This document shows positions 33,827-45,400 of a stretch of DNA of 64,000 nt, piece after piece. The stretch's first letter is position 1; each line of letters opens with the position of its first letter. The notes under the pieces are model-generated. The model made no database searches. It had not been told where the DNA came from and saw nothing but the letters and a program-made list of their open reading frames with translations. The stretch is from Ceratobasidium sp. AG-K (taxonomy: Eukaryota > Basidiomycota > Agaricomycetes > Cantharellales > Ceratobasidiaceae). A program made the translations under genes and the position numbers. The stretch covers positions 2,232,001 to 2,296,000 of the forward strand of contig JAWNGF010000001.1 in assembly GCA_037039685.1 (NCBI GenBank). The letters run 5' to 3'.

Positions 33827-35066
33827 ATGGGGCACATGGACCATGTTGTTACCATAGACGTTCCTCAGTTTGGTCTGACTCTTTTCGTCTCTTGCGGAGA
33901 TTGTTTGTGTTGCGCGCTCGAGTTTGGGACCAGGTCCCCTGGAACCGCAACTACTTTTGGATTGCGTTGGACGATTCTGCACCGTTATGACCTTAGCTCA
34001 CGACCTTACGACCCTTTCGCTTTTTATCTCTCATACACGTCGTTCCTTAGCATCTGTCTTTGTTTGGTAGGATGCTACCTTTGCTGTATATCTGATTCTC
34101 AAAGTGTATCCCAACGTCCATCATTGTTTGTTCCCACCTCGTTCCCAGGGGAAGGTGTATAATTATTGTATATATATCATCCCCCAATCTGTTTATTTTA
34201 AACTATTCGATTGCATTGGCAAATTCCGTACAAGTCCCGCCCAATCCAACGAACGACGTGAGTCGGCGATCTATCGAGAGGAATCGTATCATCAAAGGAG
34301 CGGGAAAGAGGCGCCGATAGCCAGCCCACGGGATTGATCCTCGCTCTATTTGTGCTCGATCACCTGGAAATGGGCTCAGTTGGAGCAAGGGGGGCTCGCC
34401 ATGTCATGCGCTGGTGAGGTGCACCGTCTTCATCGAATTCTGTGTCGCCGGATGTTTGGGCAGTAGGTTAAACGTTGGAGCGTCGGGAAGCAAGATGTCA
34501 TCGGGGGCCGAGGCAAGAGGCAAGTCGGCGCCATCAAGCAGGAAAGAGCGTACGGAGACCGGGGGAAAGCGAGCAGCGGGTGACGAGTTGTCACAATGCC
34601 AACAAACAGACGCCAGTGGGGTCCGAGTTCGCAATATACGTCCCAACCAGGCAAGAGAGAGAAATAAGATTGTACACGTCGAGGATCGGGGGTGCATGTA
34701 TCGAGACAGGAAGTCGCAGAGGACAGAAACCCCCCGGACACCGCCGGTGCCGGACGAATGAAGAGGTAGATTGCAAGGTTTGAGACGAATTCGAATTCGC
34801 GGAGCGAGTAGAGCGTAGAAGTAGGGGGTTATGGTCGGAGTAGCGAGCAGGGGGCGAGGTATGCGGTAGGTACGAGCCGGAGATGCGTTTCATTTGACGA
34901 TACGGTGTTCGCGGATAGTTTGGCAGTGCGATGGGCAAAGTTTTGCGAAGCGTGCGAGTCGGAAGTGTGTCGAATGCGAGATGCAATTGTCGAGTCCGAT
35001 TTCAGATGGGCTTTAGTCAAGATCGGAGGTCCGGGCACGAAAGAGGAGGGTATAGAACCACATACC
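33827..35066. other. Convergent intergenic region between the HMG-box and GNAT genes
   Basis: 3' flanks of two convergent genes. Several overlapping open frames at 34.4-35.0 kb occur on both strands with no domain match. The final exon of the GNAT gene may extend into 34.9-35.0 kb. Confidence 0.3.
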
Positions 35067-36156
35067 GGGTCCTTCTGACACGTAGCCTTCACTGCAGATG
35101 CATGATTGGAGATTGAAGCGCCCGAGGGATAGGGGTCGTTGGTAAGATTAGGCAACATATGGAAGGAGGCAACGGGGCGAGATGATCAAACACAGAGTCA
35201 GGAAGAGTCGATATCCGTGAGTGTGAGAGGCTTGCCGACATCCACGTACGGCTGTAAAAACTCTTTGCATAGATCTGCGAGTGGAGCGAGATCTCCGCCG
35301 GGCGACCGGCACGCTTGGCTTGGTCAATTACCCATCTGAGACATCGATGAGTAAGACAGGTCAACGACGGAATGGACGGCAAGGAACGAGGGACGAGGGG
35401 CGAGAGCAATGTCAAACAAATTATGGGGTGTGATGAACAGGGGTCAGTCCGGGACGCGAGTTAGGGGTAATCATGTGAAGGACAAGGGAACGGGCGGTGG
35501 TTCTGGAGCGGGCAAAAAGTCGAGATGTTTCTACTCACGAGTGCGCATTCTGAATGGCCATATGCAGGTATAGTGAGCGTTTGTCAAAATCCATCACGTC
35601 TAACCTTGATGTGCCGAGAGTCCGCGACGAGGCGACAATAGAGCGACAACAACAAGCCGACACGGATGTCAACAAAAGACCAAAGACTTTTCACTTACGC
35701 GGACAAGGTCTTCTCCAAAATGCAACCCCCGATACTCTTTCAGTATGCATAGTCGACCGAGCTTGTATTCATTGGGTTTCTCGATCATGCGGAGCGTACC
35801 CATGGGTCGGTGGTCCGGAATCGATCGCAGCAAGAAGTGAGCTGCGCGACCCGGCGCGTCGTATCTGTGTCACATTGTCCGAGGATGAATGGTGTTTAAT
35901 AAGGCTATCCTTTGGATAATGAGAAGGGGTGTCGACATACTCATCGATCTCGGTCTCGAGCGGGAATTTTTGCTCATGGTGAAATACTTTATCCATGGCG
36001 GACATCCATCACAAGATATGCAACAGAGCCGTCAAAGAGAGTAAACGAGCAACGCCTCGTGAGCGTACCGTCTATCCGGACTTGGATGCATTGCTGTACT
36101 TGGTCTTGATCAGTGGCGACCACAACCTCGGCAGCCGGTTTTTCGCGTTTTGACAT
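35067..36156 (-). CDS. GNAT-family N-acetyltransferase
   Basis: Acetyl-CoA-dependent transferase of unknown substrate, reconstructed from short exons: 36069-36156, 35941-35986, 35699-35864, 35539-35549, 35250-35335, and a last piece ending at or below 35067. The spliced frame reads MSKREKPAAEVVVATDQDQV, QVRIDVFHHEQKFPLETEID, EYDAPGRAAHFLLRSIPDHR, GTLRMIEKPNEYKLGRLCIL, then KEYRGLHFGEDLVRNAHSWV and IDQAKRAGRPAEISLHSQIY with AKSFYS. The segment EYRGLHFGEDL corresponds to the acetyl-CoA pyrophosphate loop (R/Q-x-x-G-x-G). The helix after it is continuous only if the 11-nt exon is included. The C-terminus (YVSEGP...) is uncertain. There is no signal peptide, so a cytosolic enzyme is likely. Confidence 0.75.
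35539..35549 (-). other. 11-nt microexon of the GNAT gene
   Basis: On minus, AATGCGCACTC lies between an acceptor CAG and a donor GTGAGT. It encodes Asn-Ala-His and two bases of Ser, joining DLVR to WVIDQAKRAG in frame. The flanking introns are 149 and 203 nt. Without the exon the frame is lost. Confidence 0.6.
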
Positions 36157-38816
36157 GGTTTATGCGATGTTCTAGTGACGACGAGGGAGCTCTACAGCGG
36201 ACCCAGGGCATATATGAGTGAGCTTGACCTGGCTGTCCATATAAGGCGCCAGCCGAAGCAAAACACGCGGCGGCAACTACACGTGGGACTCTCACGTTCT
36301 GGAGGAAAACACGTTTCGAAGGAAGAATACATCACAAGTTGAGTTTTAAGTCGCTAATGTAACTAGTAGAATGTACAAACATGGGATAGACCACGAGGTA
36401 AGTAACTCCAATAGGCACGCCGACCTGGCGAGATTAAACCTAACTGAACCATTCATCAGCACCGGGCAACAACGCGCAAGGCACACAAGATAAAAGGGGA
36501 AATGTTGAATCAGAAGTCAACTATGTCATCAACACGTTTTGCAGCGCAAGACGCGTCTCGACTAAGAGGTGCCAGGAAGCGGTCGAACAACGACACTCGT
36601 CATGTTGTGGAGGGCGAGGGGCAGGATATATGCATGCAACTTACCTCTTGAACGTGTAGATAGAAAGGTCAAACCGCTTTCTCTTCAGTGGGGGAGTGGT
36701 GGTCGGAGGTGGGAACGCGCAATTTTTTTTTTCAGGCGTAGTGACCTGGTAAAGCGCCCGCGCTTAGATGGGTGGGATGATGCGCGGAAGATCCACCCCG
36801 TGGCCACCAACATCAAATAGACCACAATCTGCACTACCTCTACAACTTGCTAGTTGGTTTTTCCAGTCGGTAAATGTGCTCGGAAACCTTGAGACAACCG
36901 CGGTCGGATACTTGTGATGTCACCTATCTCCGTAGAGCTCTCGCAAACGTCATTCTCTTCGTAAAGGGAGCAACTTTGAGAACTTCTTTTTCTAGACTAC
37001 GGACGCGTTTTTACCCTGCCCCTTGCGTCTATAAGCTTAGAGTTGACTCCAGACTCAGTGTCAGAACGCCACTGAAGGACGCGACGCGGATCGGGTTCCG
37101 CGAACAACGAGGGTTCAACCATGCGAACTTCAGTAGTCGATCGATGTGGGTTGTCGTACAAAAAGTGCTTGGTCCCGCTGCAGGTGTGTCGCCATCGTGT
37201 CGGTTATTCCTGTCGAATTCCGTATTCCACTCCGCATACGTTCAAGAAATCCGCAGCAATTGCTCGAAGTGTACGGCACACCACTTTACCATAGGGGCAC
37301 CAATCAATCCATATACCAAGTTACTTGCTGTTTCGAGGTTATCGGCCAAAGCGGCGAACAGTCACTTTTTGAGCTAGGCTCTGCACTTCTAAACGAAGCG
37401 TCCCGCCCTGCTCCGCTGCCTCGGGTTTCAGCGACGACGCAGAGCCGTCGACAACAGGTATGTTCCAAAATATGAGACACCGACGTCACCTTTCGCTCGC
37501 TGTTTTGACTCTGACGTAACTCGCTGCGCTCTGCGCAGCTCTGTTGTTGAGCTTGCTCAGATGATCAACATCAAACGGCACGGCTGAGGTTATTCCTATG
37601 TTACGCTCCGGCGCAGGCCCCGAGCATCGTTCAGCCGGCCCAAATCTGTGTCACGGTTAGATCCTGTGCGCACTCTCCGACGCAATTCCTGCGCTAGCTT
37701 TGATATAGCAATCATGCGACAATCAGTCGGCAAGCAAAATACGAGCGGCGCGAGGACAAACAGTGGGCACCAGATTAAGTCACCAAGATCGTCGCCGTCA
37801 ACAGGAACACCCCGAATATCACGCATGACGTGTCAGGGGGAGGCGCAATTCAAAGGTATGTGCAGAGCTGGCGGTGCGCAAGATACATGTACCAAATGAT
37901 CGAGCGTCTAGGATGTAAACATTCATTCGGCGACCAATTCCAAAGCGGACTCGGATCGACCTAATTGGGGTAAGAATACCTTGCAGTGTTTGGGGGTATG
38001 TACCATGGTACAAAGACTAGGGGTTAAATGGCTTGATATAGCTACCCTAGACTCGAGAGGAACTAGGACGGTATTGACCCATCGATGAATCAAACGACCT
38101 GGCCTAGGAAAGAGTTGTGGCTGAAGGTAAGAATCCCTTTCACCAGGCCAATTGCACTCATTGCATGGTGTAAATGACACAATGTCAGTAGTTCACTGGT
38201 GCAATTTACACTATAAGCGAGTCATTCCGATGGCCCGCCCAACTTCTAATGCATTCAAGAAGTCGGGGAACCCATTGTCACACATGCTGCGAACTACTTG
38301 GCTGCGATCCAACGCCTCTATGCCGTAGATCTTCGTCGCCATCGTCGATTCGCTACTGCTGCCGTTTGGTACCAGTAAGCTTTGATATCCAATTTAACGT
38401 ACGACGATACGGGCCGGGGATTTGCGACCTCGTTCGAGTCTCGACCAAGAAGAGTGTGTATCTCAGTCCACGGGCTTGCCGGGCTGTGGGATGGGCGATG
38501 GCATTTATGGGCATACAGCGGTTCGTGCATGGTATGCACACCTGGGGAAAACTCTCCGCAAGCTATTGTTATCACATATATCTATCGAAATTCGCTCTGA
38601 TGTTCATAGGGGCAAGCCAAAACGGCAAATCACCTCGATAGCAGCATTACGCGGACCCAGGCCGTTGGCGTGCGATGAGAGAGTCTTTTCGCACCGCATC
38701 AAGAACAAAAAGAGTGTGCATAGGGTATTAGCGTAAATCACAGCATAGACAGCAATACTACAGAACCGGATCCGAAATCTGAACATTGTACAGTAAACCC
38801 CCCTCCCAATATCTCC
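36157..38816. other. 2.7-kb gene-poor region
   Basis: Between the GNAT and TFIIB genes. Open frames up to 167 codons (36874-37377 on plus, with an overlapping frame 37146-37475) have no recognisable domain and no clear splice structure. A weak inverted repeat, GTGTAAAT at 38168-38175 and ATTTACAC at 38204-38211, is present. I see no transposase, reverse transcriptase, tRNA or rRNA. It may hold a lineage-specific gene or long non-coding RNA. Confidence 0.35.
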
Positions 38817-39975
38817 TTAGCGTCCAGTCTCGCCGTTGGGCAAACGCTCCATCGCCGCACGCCCAGAGTCGATCCACTCCTTCTTGACGAGCTTTTCTCG
38901 CTCCTGCCACAAGATCTTGTAAACCAACTTGATCGTGCTCTCGCTCACGCCTGCCACTGCGCAAATGTCCTTGGCCGACTTGTTCTGCCCCAGCAAATGG
39001 GACGTAAAGTAAATCGCGGCACCCGCGATCGAGATGGGACTACGACCGTCTGCGATGCCATGGTTGCGGGCCGTGACGACGACCTCTTCGCATGCGGTAA
39101 CGACCGACGCATGTAGGTGCAACTGGTTGCAATACCGATTGAGCAAATTCTCCGCAGACGTTCCTCCCGCGGGACCTGACCCATCCGCACCATCCGTCGG
39201 CGCCGGGCGGCTCAAGTCGAACGCCTGCTCAAACGCCTTGAAACACTGCCCGAGCGTCTTTTTCGGCACCCGCGTGAGCTGATGAATCTCCTTGAACGTT
39301 CGAGGGACATTCGCCTGTCGACAGGCAATAAGGATGCAACACGCAACCACAGCGTCGGCGCTCTTGCCGCGCACAATCTTCTCCTCCTCGGCGCGCTTGT
39401 ACAGCTGCTTGGCCGTGTCCGAGACGTTCTTGGGGAGTGAAATCGAATCGCACATGGCCGAGATGTCTCTAAACGCGGACATCATGTTGCGTTCGTTTTT
39501 ACCGACCGAACCGCGGGCGGCGGCGCGTTGGAGTTCGCGGGCCATGCCTGAGCCGCCGTCTTTGAAGCTAATCACCGTGTCGAGCTGTTCGATTCCCTCG
39601 AGCAGGGGGTTGGTCGCAGCTCCCACACGGGACGGGTCGTCGCCTTCGTCATTCGCAAACGTCTACGCACGTTCAATACTCGTCAGCACAATCGAGCAAA
39701 CACTTACACGCCCTGCACCACTCGGTCAGTATCACCACCAGCATCTCCCGCTCGTACTCACATTCACTCCGGGTGTCGACGATCCGGTCCCCCAATACCA
39801 GCCCACAATCCCCGCACACCAAGTCACCGCTCCCAAACTCTTCGACGATTTTCGGGTTCGGATCCTTGCATTCGGGGCAAATCAGTCGGACGGACAAGTC
39901 AGGCGCAAACGCTTGTTTTTGGGCGGGCGCGGCTTGTTGGGATTGCAGCGGGAATGCCTGGAGTGGGAATGACAT
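38817..39975 (-). CDS. Transcription initiation factor TFIIB
   Basis: General RNA polymerase II factor that bridges TBP-promoter DNA and polymerase. Three exons (39762-39975, 39708-39712, 38817-39662) give 354 residues, close to the usual ~345. The zinc ribbon has Cys33, Cys36, Cys54 and Cys57 (CPEC, CGDC). The B-reader/linker follows with [20 protein letters not shown]. Cyclin repeat 1 includes [40 protein letters not shown] and [20 protein letters not shown]. Repeat 2 includes [40 protein letters not shown] and [20 protein letters not shown]. The loop between the repeats carries an extended Ala/Gly/Pro-rich insert ([14 protein letters not shown]). The invariant Trp-Arg at 72-73 depends on a 5-nt exon. 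Confidence 0.96.
39708..39712 (-). other. 5-nt microexon of the TFIIB gene
   Basis: On minus the exon is GGCGT, preceded by an intron of 49 nt (GTGAGT..GTGCAG, 39713-39761) and followed by one of 45 nt (GTAAGT..GCGTAG, 39663-39707). Joined to the preceding T it gives TGG CGT, i.e. Trp-Arg, in DTRSE-WR-TFANDE, which is the conserved TFIIB sequence. Both splice-site pairs are near-consensus. Skipping the exon shifts the frame. Confidence 0.88.
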
Positions 39976-40471
39976 TGGGGGTCGTGCGTTTATCGACGAG
40001 TGCGAGTGCGAGGGCTGGGGTTGGTAAGTAAGGGCAGGATCGGTAAGCTGTTCTCAAAAGGTTAGTGGATGATCGTCGTCATCGGGTGGGCGCCAGACGG
40101 CTGCAGGTAATTACCTATGAGCAAAAGTGCGTTCAAGGCGTCGGTGGCTGGTGGTGGCCAGGCGAGGCTTGATCGACCTCGTGAGTCGGCTCTTGGGTGT
40201 CAGCTGACTCATCCGAGGCGCCGACGGGAAATTTCGAGAAATTTGAAGAGCGTCGGCGAATGTCCATGCTCATCATGTAGGCACAGTATAGACAATCATA
40301 TTAGATGCAGTCGAGTCAATGCAAAGCTTCATGACATTCATGGATCGTACTACGAGACAAGTATGGCTATGGCTATGAGTGGAGTAAAATGACAAGAAAG
40401 CACAGGCTTGATGAAAGAAACGTTTGCTTGAATGAAACAAGATGAATCAAGAACGAGAATTACAGATACAT
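39976..40471. promoter_or_regulatory. Promoter region of the TFIIB gene and 3' flank of CASC3
   Basis: Both neighbours are on minus. The stretch holds the TFIIB upstream region and the 3' UTR of the CASC3-like gene. No open frame of note. Confidence 0.35.
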
Positions 40472-42212
40472 TCAGTAGTACACTCCGTTGTAGTCGTACA
40501 CGCCAGGATACTCGCCGCCCTGGTAGTACCCCGGCTGAGGCGGGTAGGGCGTCCCGGACGGCGAGTAGTATGGATTATGTCCGTGCTGGGGCTGGGGGTA
40601 ATAGTTCCACGCCGGAACCTGACGCTCCTCGCTCTCTCCCGGCGCGCGAATCGAAACCGGGGCCCGGCGGGGTGGCATGAAGAACCCGTTGGGGGGATAG
40701 TACCCCGGCGTAGCGGTGGGGTAATACGTCGCGCCGTCGAGAGGGTTGAAAGCGTAGGGGTTATGGTTGTAGTACCCGTTGGGAGGAGGGGTGAATGACG
40801 CCATGGGAGGCATCGGAGGGCGCATGTTGAGCGGGGGGTTGTTGGTGTCTTGAGGAGGAGCGGCGTTGTTTGTGTCAGGTACGGGTGGTGCAGGGGCAGG
40901 TGCGGGTCGGGGCGGGTGCGGGGTCGAGAGAGCCAAATGCAAGTGGGACGGTGGGTGCGAGCGAGGGACGGGCAAAGGCGACTGCGTCGAGTTGACTCCG
41001 GGTGCGTCCATGTACTTGGGCGGGTTTGGCAGATGCGCCAGGTTGCTCGAGGACTTGGGCGGGGAGAGCGCTCGTGGGTGCTGGACGGGGGATAAACTCG
41101 GGGGCTGGCTTTGGAGCAGTTGTTCCGGGGAGTCGGGCGGTCGGGGTTGGCGGAACGTCGTCCAGCGGCTGAACGGTTTCTGGCTCTTCGGGTACGGTTG
41201 GGTTGGCGGGTGCGTTTGAACGAGAAACCGCAACGACTTGAGCTTGCTTGCCTGGGAGCTTGACCACAATCTCAGTTGGGACTTCGGCGACTGACGTCGG
41301 TGCAGGTCGAGCCGGAGCGGGCTTGGGGTTTCGACCGATGCGAACGATGGATGGTCTCCACTGTCCAGGCAGATTAACCTTGATGCCTCGTCCTTGACCC
41401 GGGAACTGTGGTCGAGTAGACGGATCGACGTGTAGGTGCGTGTCGGGCGCCTTGGTCCAGAGTTGCTCGGGCTCGCGCGAGACAAATCCACCACGTCCAC
41501 CCCTTCCCCGTCCGCGTCCTCTGCCTCGCTGGGACCGATCCCGCTCCTGGTCCTTCATCTTTTCGAATCCGTCATGGCCCCACGTACGCTCAGTCGGCGG
41601 AGCAGGAGCAGGCTCAGCTTCCTCGACCGGACGCTCTGGCCTGGCTCTGCCCATGCCCCGTCCACGTCCCCGACCCCGTGAATTCCAGCGGCCCCTCCAC
41701 CAATCCGACATTCCACGCAACTCGGGAGCGAGCAAGCGTTCGTCATGGCCCCAAAACTGCCCTACGCGCGGAATAAACGACGGGTCTTCAGACAGCCGCT
41801 CGAGGTAGGCCTGGCGCTGGGTCTTGCCCCCACGGGCTTTGGGTCGGCCACGCACGGGTGCACTGGGACCTGACCCCGACACGAAATCGGCAAAGTCGAT
41901 GATGGGGGGTTCTTGGTGGATGTCGTCTTCTTGGCTGACGAGCTCGGACCAGCTGGTTGGCTGCTCGGGGATGAGTGGCTCGGTGGCCTTTTTTTTCGAG
42001 CGGCGTTTGGACGGTGGTGAGACCGAGTGGTCGGGTGGGGCGGGGGTGGTCAGTGCGTCTTCCGAACTTAGTGTGTCGGAATCAGACACGGACAAGTCAG
42101 AGTCGGACGAGTGGTCTTCTTCCTCGGACGACCCTGCTGCTCGACGCCCGCGACGTGGGGCACGGGGCTTGCGTCCCACTGACTTGAATGAATTTTTGGG
42201 CGTGGCAGACAT
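40472..42212 (-). CDS. CASC3/Barentsz (MLN51) homologue, eIF4AIII-binding exon-junction protein
   Basis: Exon-junction-complex core component that clamps eIF4AIII on spliced mRNA. N-terminus is Ser/Asp/Glu-rich (SSEEEDHSSDSDLSVSDSD). The Btz domain shows SFIPRVGQFWGHDERLLAPE (the FxPRxGxFWxHDxR signature) and ERTWGHDGFEKMKDQERDRS, matching the two eIF4AIII-binding segments. Between and after them are RG-repeat stretches (RGRGRGRGMGRARP, GRGRGRGRGGRGGF) typical of RNA-binding tails. The C-terminus is Pro/Tyr/Asn-rich (NGYYNHNPYAFNPLDGATYY) and ends YDYNGVYY at 40472 in a different frame from the N-terminal part. A 34-nt GTACAT..CGCAG segment near 40.98-41.02 kb would join the frames, but is very short for an intron. 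A base indel is the alternative. Divergent from the ABC transporter with 263 bp between starts. Confidence 0.8.
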
Positions 42213-42475
42213 TGCGTCCTACAACCGGCTCAATTAGCTGGTGCGAGTACAATGCACTCGACGTACCTATACAAGTGGTCGTGGAAATCAGAAGAATACG
42301 TGTGTGTGATACGGTGGCTAACCACAGTCGTGGAGAGATGAAGGCTTGCCCGCCTTCTAAATCCGGCTTGGTAATTGGCAACCACTGAGAGTTTGAATGT
42401 CCATCGCTTTCTCCCGACTTCCCCACACCGGTCTCGCCTTGGAAGACGTCGCACCACAGCCTTGAGCTGGTCAAA

Positions 42476-45400
42476 ATGGCCGCGCGTTACACGTCAGATA
42501 TTCCCCACCAGAGGGAAACTGGCACCATGACCATATGGTTCAGACAGCTCTTTGCGCTGTGTCGCAAGAACGTCACTGTTCTCGCTAACCATTATCTAGT
42601 GAGCATTTACATGTCTGGCCTGGCCTGAGCTCACAGTCGCAGCTTAATCTATTCCGATGTGTTGTTCTTCCGGTGTTGTTCGCCGTGTTCATGGCAAATG
42701 TACGTCCAGCTCCATCGTACTGATCGTCGCTCACGTCCCACAGGCCCCAGGCATATTCACTCCCAATAACAAGGTAGGCCACCTCCGTTTAATCTGACTA
42801 TGCTAACTCGTCGCAGCTTGGCCTCGGAACCAGCGTCCCCGTCTACAAACTCGCCGATGTTTTTCCCCCAACCATGTCCCTCGTCTATGTCGACGCAACC
42901 AACGGCACAGACTCGCTCGCCGTCCTCGCCCTCATGACCATCCTCATGCGCGACTTTTCCCAGGCCCAAAAAGACGCCGTGCTCCGACTCGAGTCTGAAT
43001 CCGAGATTGCCGCGGCTTGTCCCCATAGTTTTCAGATCGTGTCCAACTGCTATGGCGCCATTGTCTTTCGTGCGGCGAATCTCAGGGAGCCGGTGCAGTA
43101 TACGATTCGGGCGGACTTGGGGAGGCTGAATGTGAATGTTGCGGCGCATACGAGCGATGCCGAGCTGGTGTCGATCCCGTTGCAGTGGGCGGTGGACAGT
43201 GCTATTATCGAGCTTATCGCAGGCGTCAAGCCGAGCCAGCCCTACCAATGGCCCTTTACTCGCATGACCAACAACGATATGCGCCAAAAGATTCGACTAA
43301 GTGAGTGCCCAACCTCTGCCCGAATCGCTCTCAACCCCCGCAGGTTTTCTGGGCAGCATCCGAGAACTCGTGGTGCTCGCGTTCTTTGCCGGACAAATGG
43401 GTGTCGTCTATCACGTACGTCTTACGCATATGCTCGAGCCACGCTTACACCCCCACAGATGGCGGGCGAAGTCATGTTTGAACGCGCTGCGACGCTGACG
43501 AGCCACCTCACGGCCATGGGCTGTCTCGCTTCTGCACGCATATTGTGAGTCCCTGCCCGGCTCGCCCATGTCATTCCTAAATCCACGACTAGGTCATGGC
43601 ACATGTGCATCTCGGGCGCCTACCTTCCTTCGTGGATCGCCGCAGCTCTTCTCTGGCGTTGGTCTATATTCACCCACACCCCAATCGGGATATTCATAGG
43701 CGTGCACATCGTCACCGGATTCGCACTCGCCAGTTGGGCTTTGCTCGTTGCTCAGCCGTTCTACAAGAGTCCCCAGTTGGCGGCGATTTCATGCTCCGTC
43801 TTGGCCGTCATTCTCGGCATTCTTGCCCTCTTGTTTGATGGAACGTGGCCCGCAGCGGTTGTCTATGTCGCGATTTGTCCGGTGAGCTTCGATCAACGTT
43901 TGTCGTGGATTTGATTTACTGTTTGATAGCCTGCGTTTTATGTATTCGCGCTCCGGTGTTTGGCCGCATGGGAGCTCGCAGACCAGTCGGTGGTGCTGTT
44001 TGGGACGGATTCAGATGGGTTTATGCTCGGTCCTGTGCTGGTCACGGCTGCGGTAAGTCCAGACCCAATTTCAGACATCGTACTAGACGATTCCTAGGCC
44101 ACGATCTTCATCTTTCCACTCCTCGCGTTATGGCTTGAAAGCCGCATTCACCGCGTGGTACCACCCGTCATGGACCACTCGCGGTTCCGCAAAGCCCGCC
44201 CAGCCTCGGCCTGGGGCAACCACGCCGTCTCGATTCGTGGGTTGCACAAGACCTACACCAGCGGCGCATTCACCAAACGCCACCACACCGCCATCGACCA
44301 ACTCGACCTCGACATTCCCCAAACCGGGATCCACGTATTTTGTGGACGCAACGGTAGCGGCAAAACCACGCTTCTTAAAATCATTGCTGGGCTCGAAAGC
44401 GCGACCGAGGGCGAGATTACCTATCTCGATGGGTTGAGGCGTCCGACGACGGGTGATTTGGGGATTGTGCCGCAGAAGAATGTGTTGTGGAACGAGTTGA
44501 CGTGTTCGCAGCATTTGACTTTGTGGAGTGCGCTCAAACGCCCGAGTGGAGCACCGCCGGACGAGGTGGGCGAGTTGTTGGAAGAGTGTGGGTTATTGGA
44601 CAAGAAGCATGCTGCGGCGGGAAGTTTGAGTGGGGGTCAGAAGCGCAGGTTGCAGCTCGCGATCGGGTTGGTCGGCGGGAGTCAGCTTGTATTGATTGAC
44701 GAGGCTACGTCGGGTACGTCCCTCGCTTGTTCGACGCGCATGTACTCACCCCTCGCAGGCGTGGATCCCATCTCCCGGCGCGCGATTTGGCGTGCGCTCG
44801 TCTCGGCCCGAACGCGCCGGACGATCATCTACACCACCCACTTTCTAGACGAAGCAGACCTCTTGGCGGACCACGTATCAATTATGACCGCCCCCGGCCG
44901 AATCGTCGCACGAGGGTCGCCGGTGATTCTCAAGACGGGACACAGCCAGGGATACGTGATTACCTGCACGTTCGACAATTCCACGCAGCAGAGTCTCGAC
45001 GTGCGTCGAAGCCACCCCGTACTCATGGCCGTGCGCCGGTTCGCGCCTGCTGCGGTTATGCTCAACGGACAAGACGACGATGGGATTAGTCTACGCACGC
45101 ATAATCCGCGTGTCGTGTCGCAGGTGTTGAGGTTGCTTGAGCGAGATAAACGACGGCTCGGGATTCGGAGCTTTGATATCCGCGCGACGACGTTGAGCGA
45201 TGTGTTTATCAAACTCATGGGCGAGGACGGCTCGGATCCGTTGGAAAAGGTGTATTCGTCCCCGACGCAGAGTCATGCGCTCGACCACGAGATGGAAGAC
45301 TTGTCCTACCCGCCTTCGTCCTATCGCGCATCCATGTCGGCCCTCAGCGAGCCTTCGGAATCGAGTCACGCTCCGAAACGGTTACACAAGAAACAGCCCT

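Noticed and set aside
34414..34986. Several overlapping open frames on both strands downstream of the GNAT gene
   Set aside because: Low-complexity, mutually overlapping and without family resemblance; most likely UTR. Part may belong to the last GNAT exon.
38168..38211. GTGTAAAT / ATTTACAC arms as possible transposon terminal repeats
   Set aside because: Eight-base arms only 28 nt apart, no target duplication and no element between them.
38420..38460. GTTCGAGTCTC resembling a tRNA B box
   Set aside because: No matching A box or cloverleaf stems in the flanking 80 bases.
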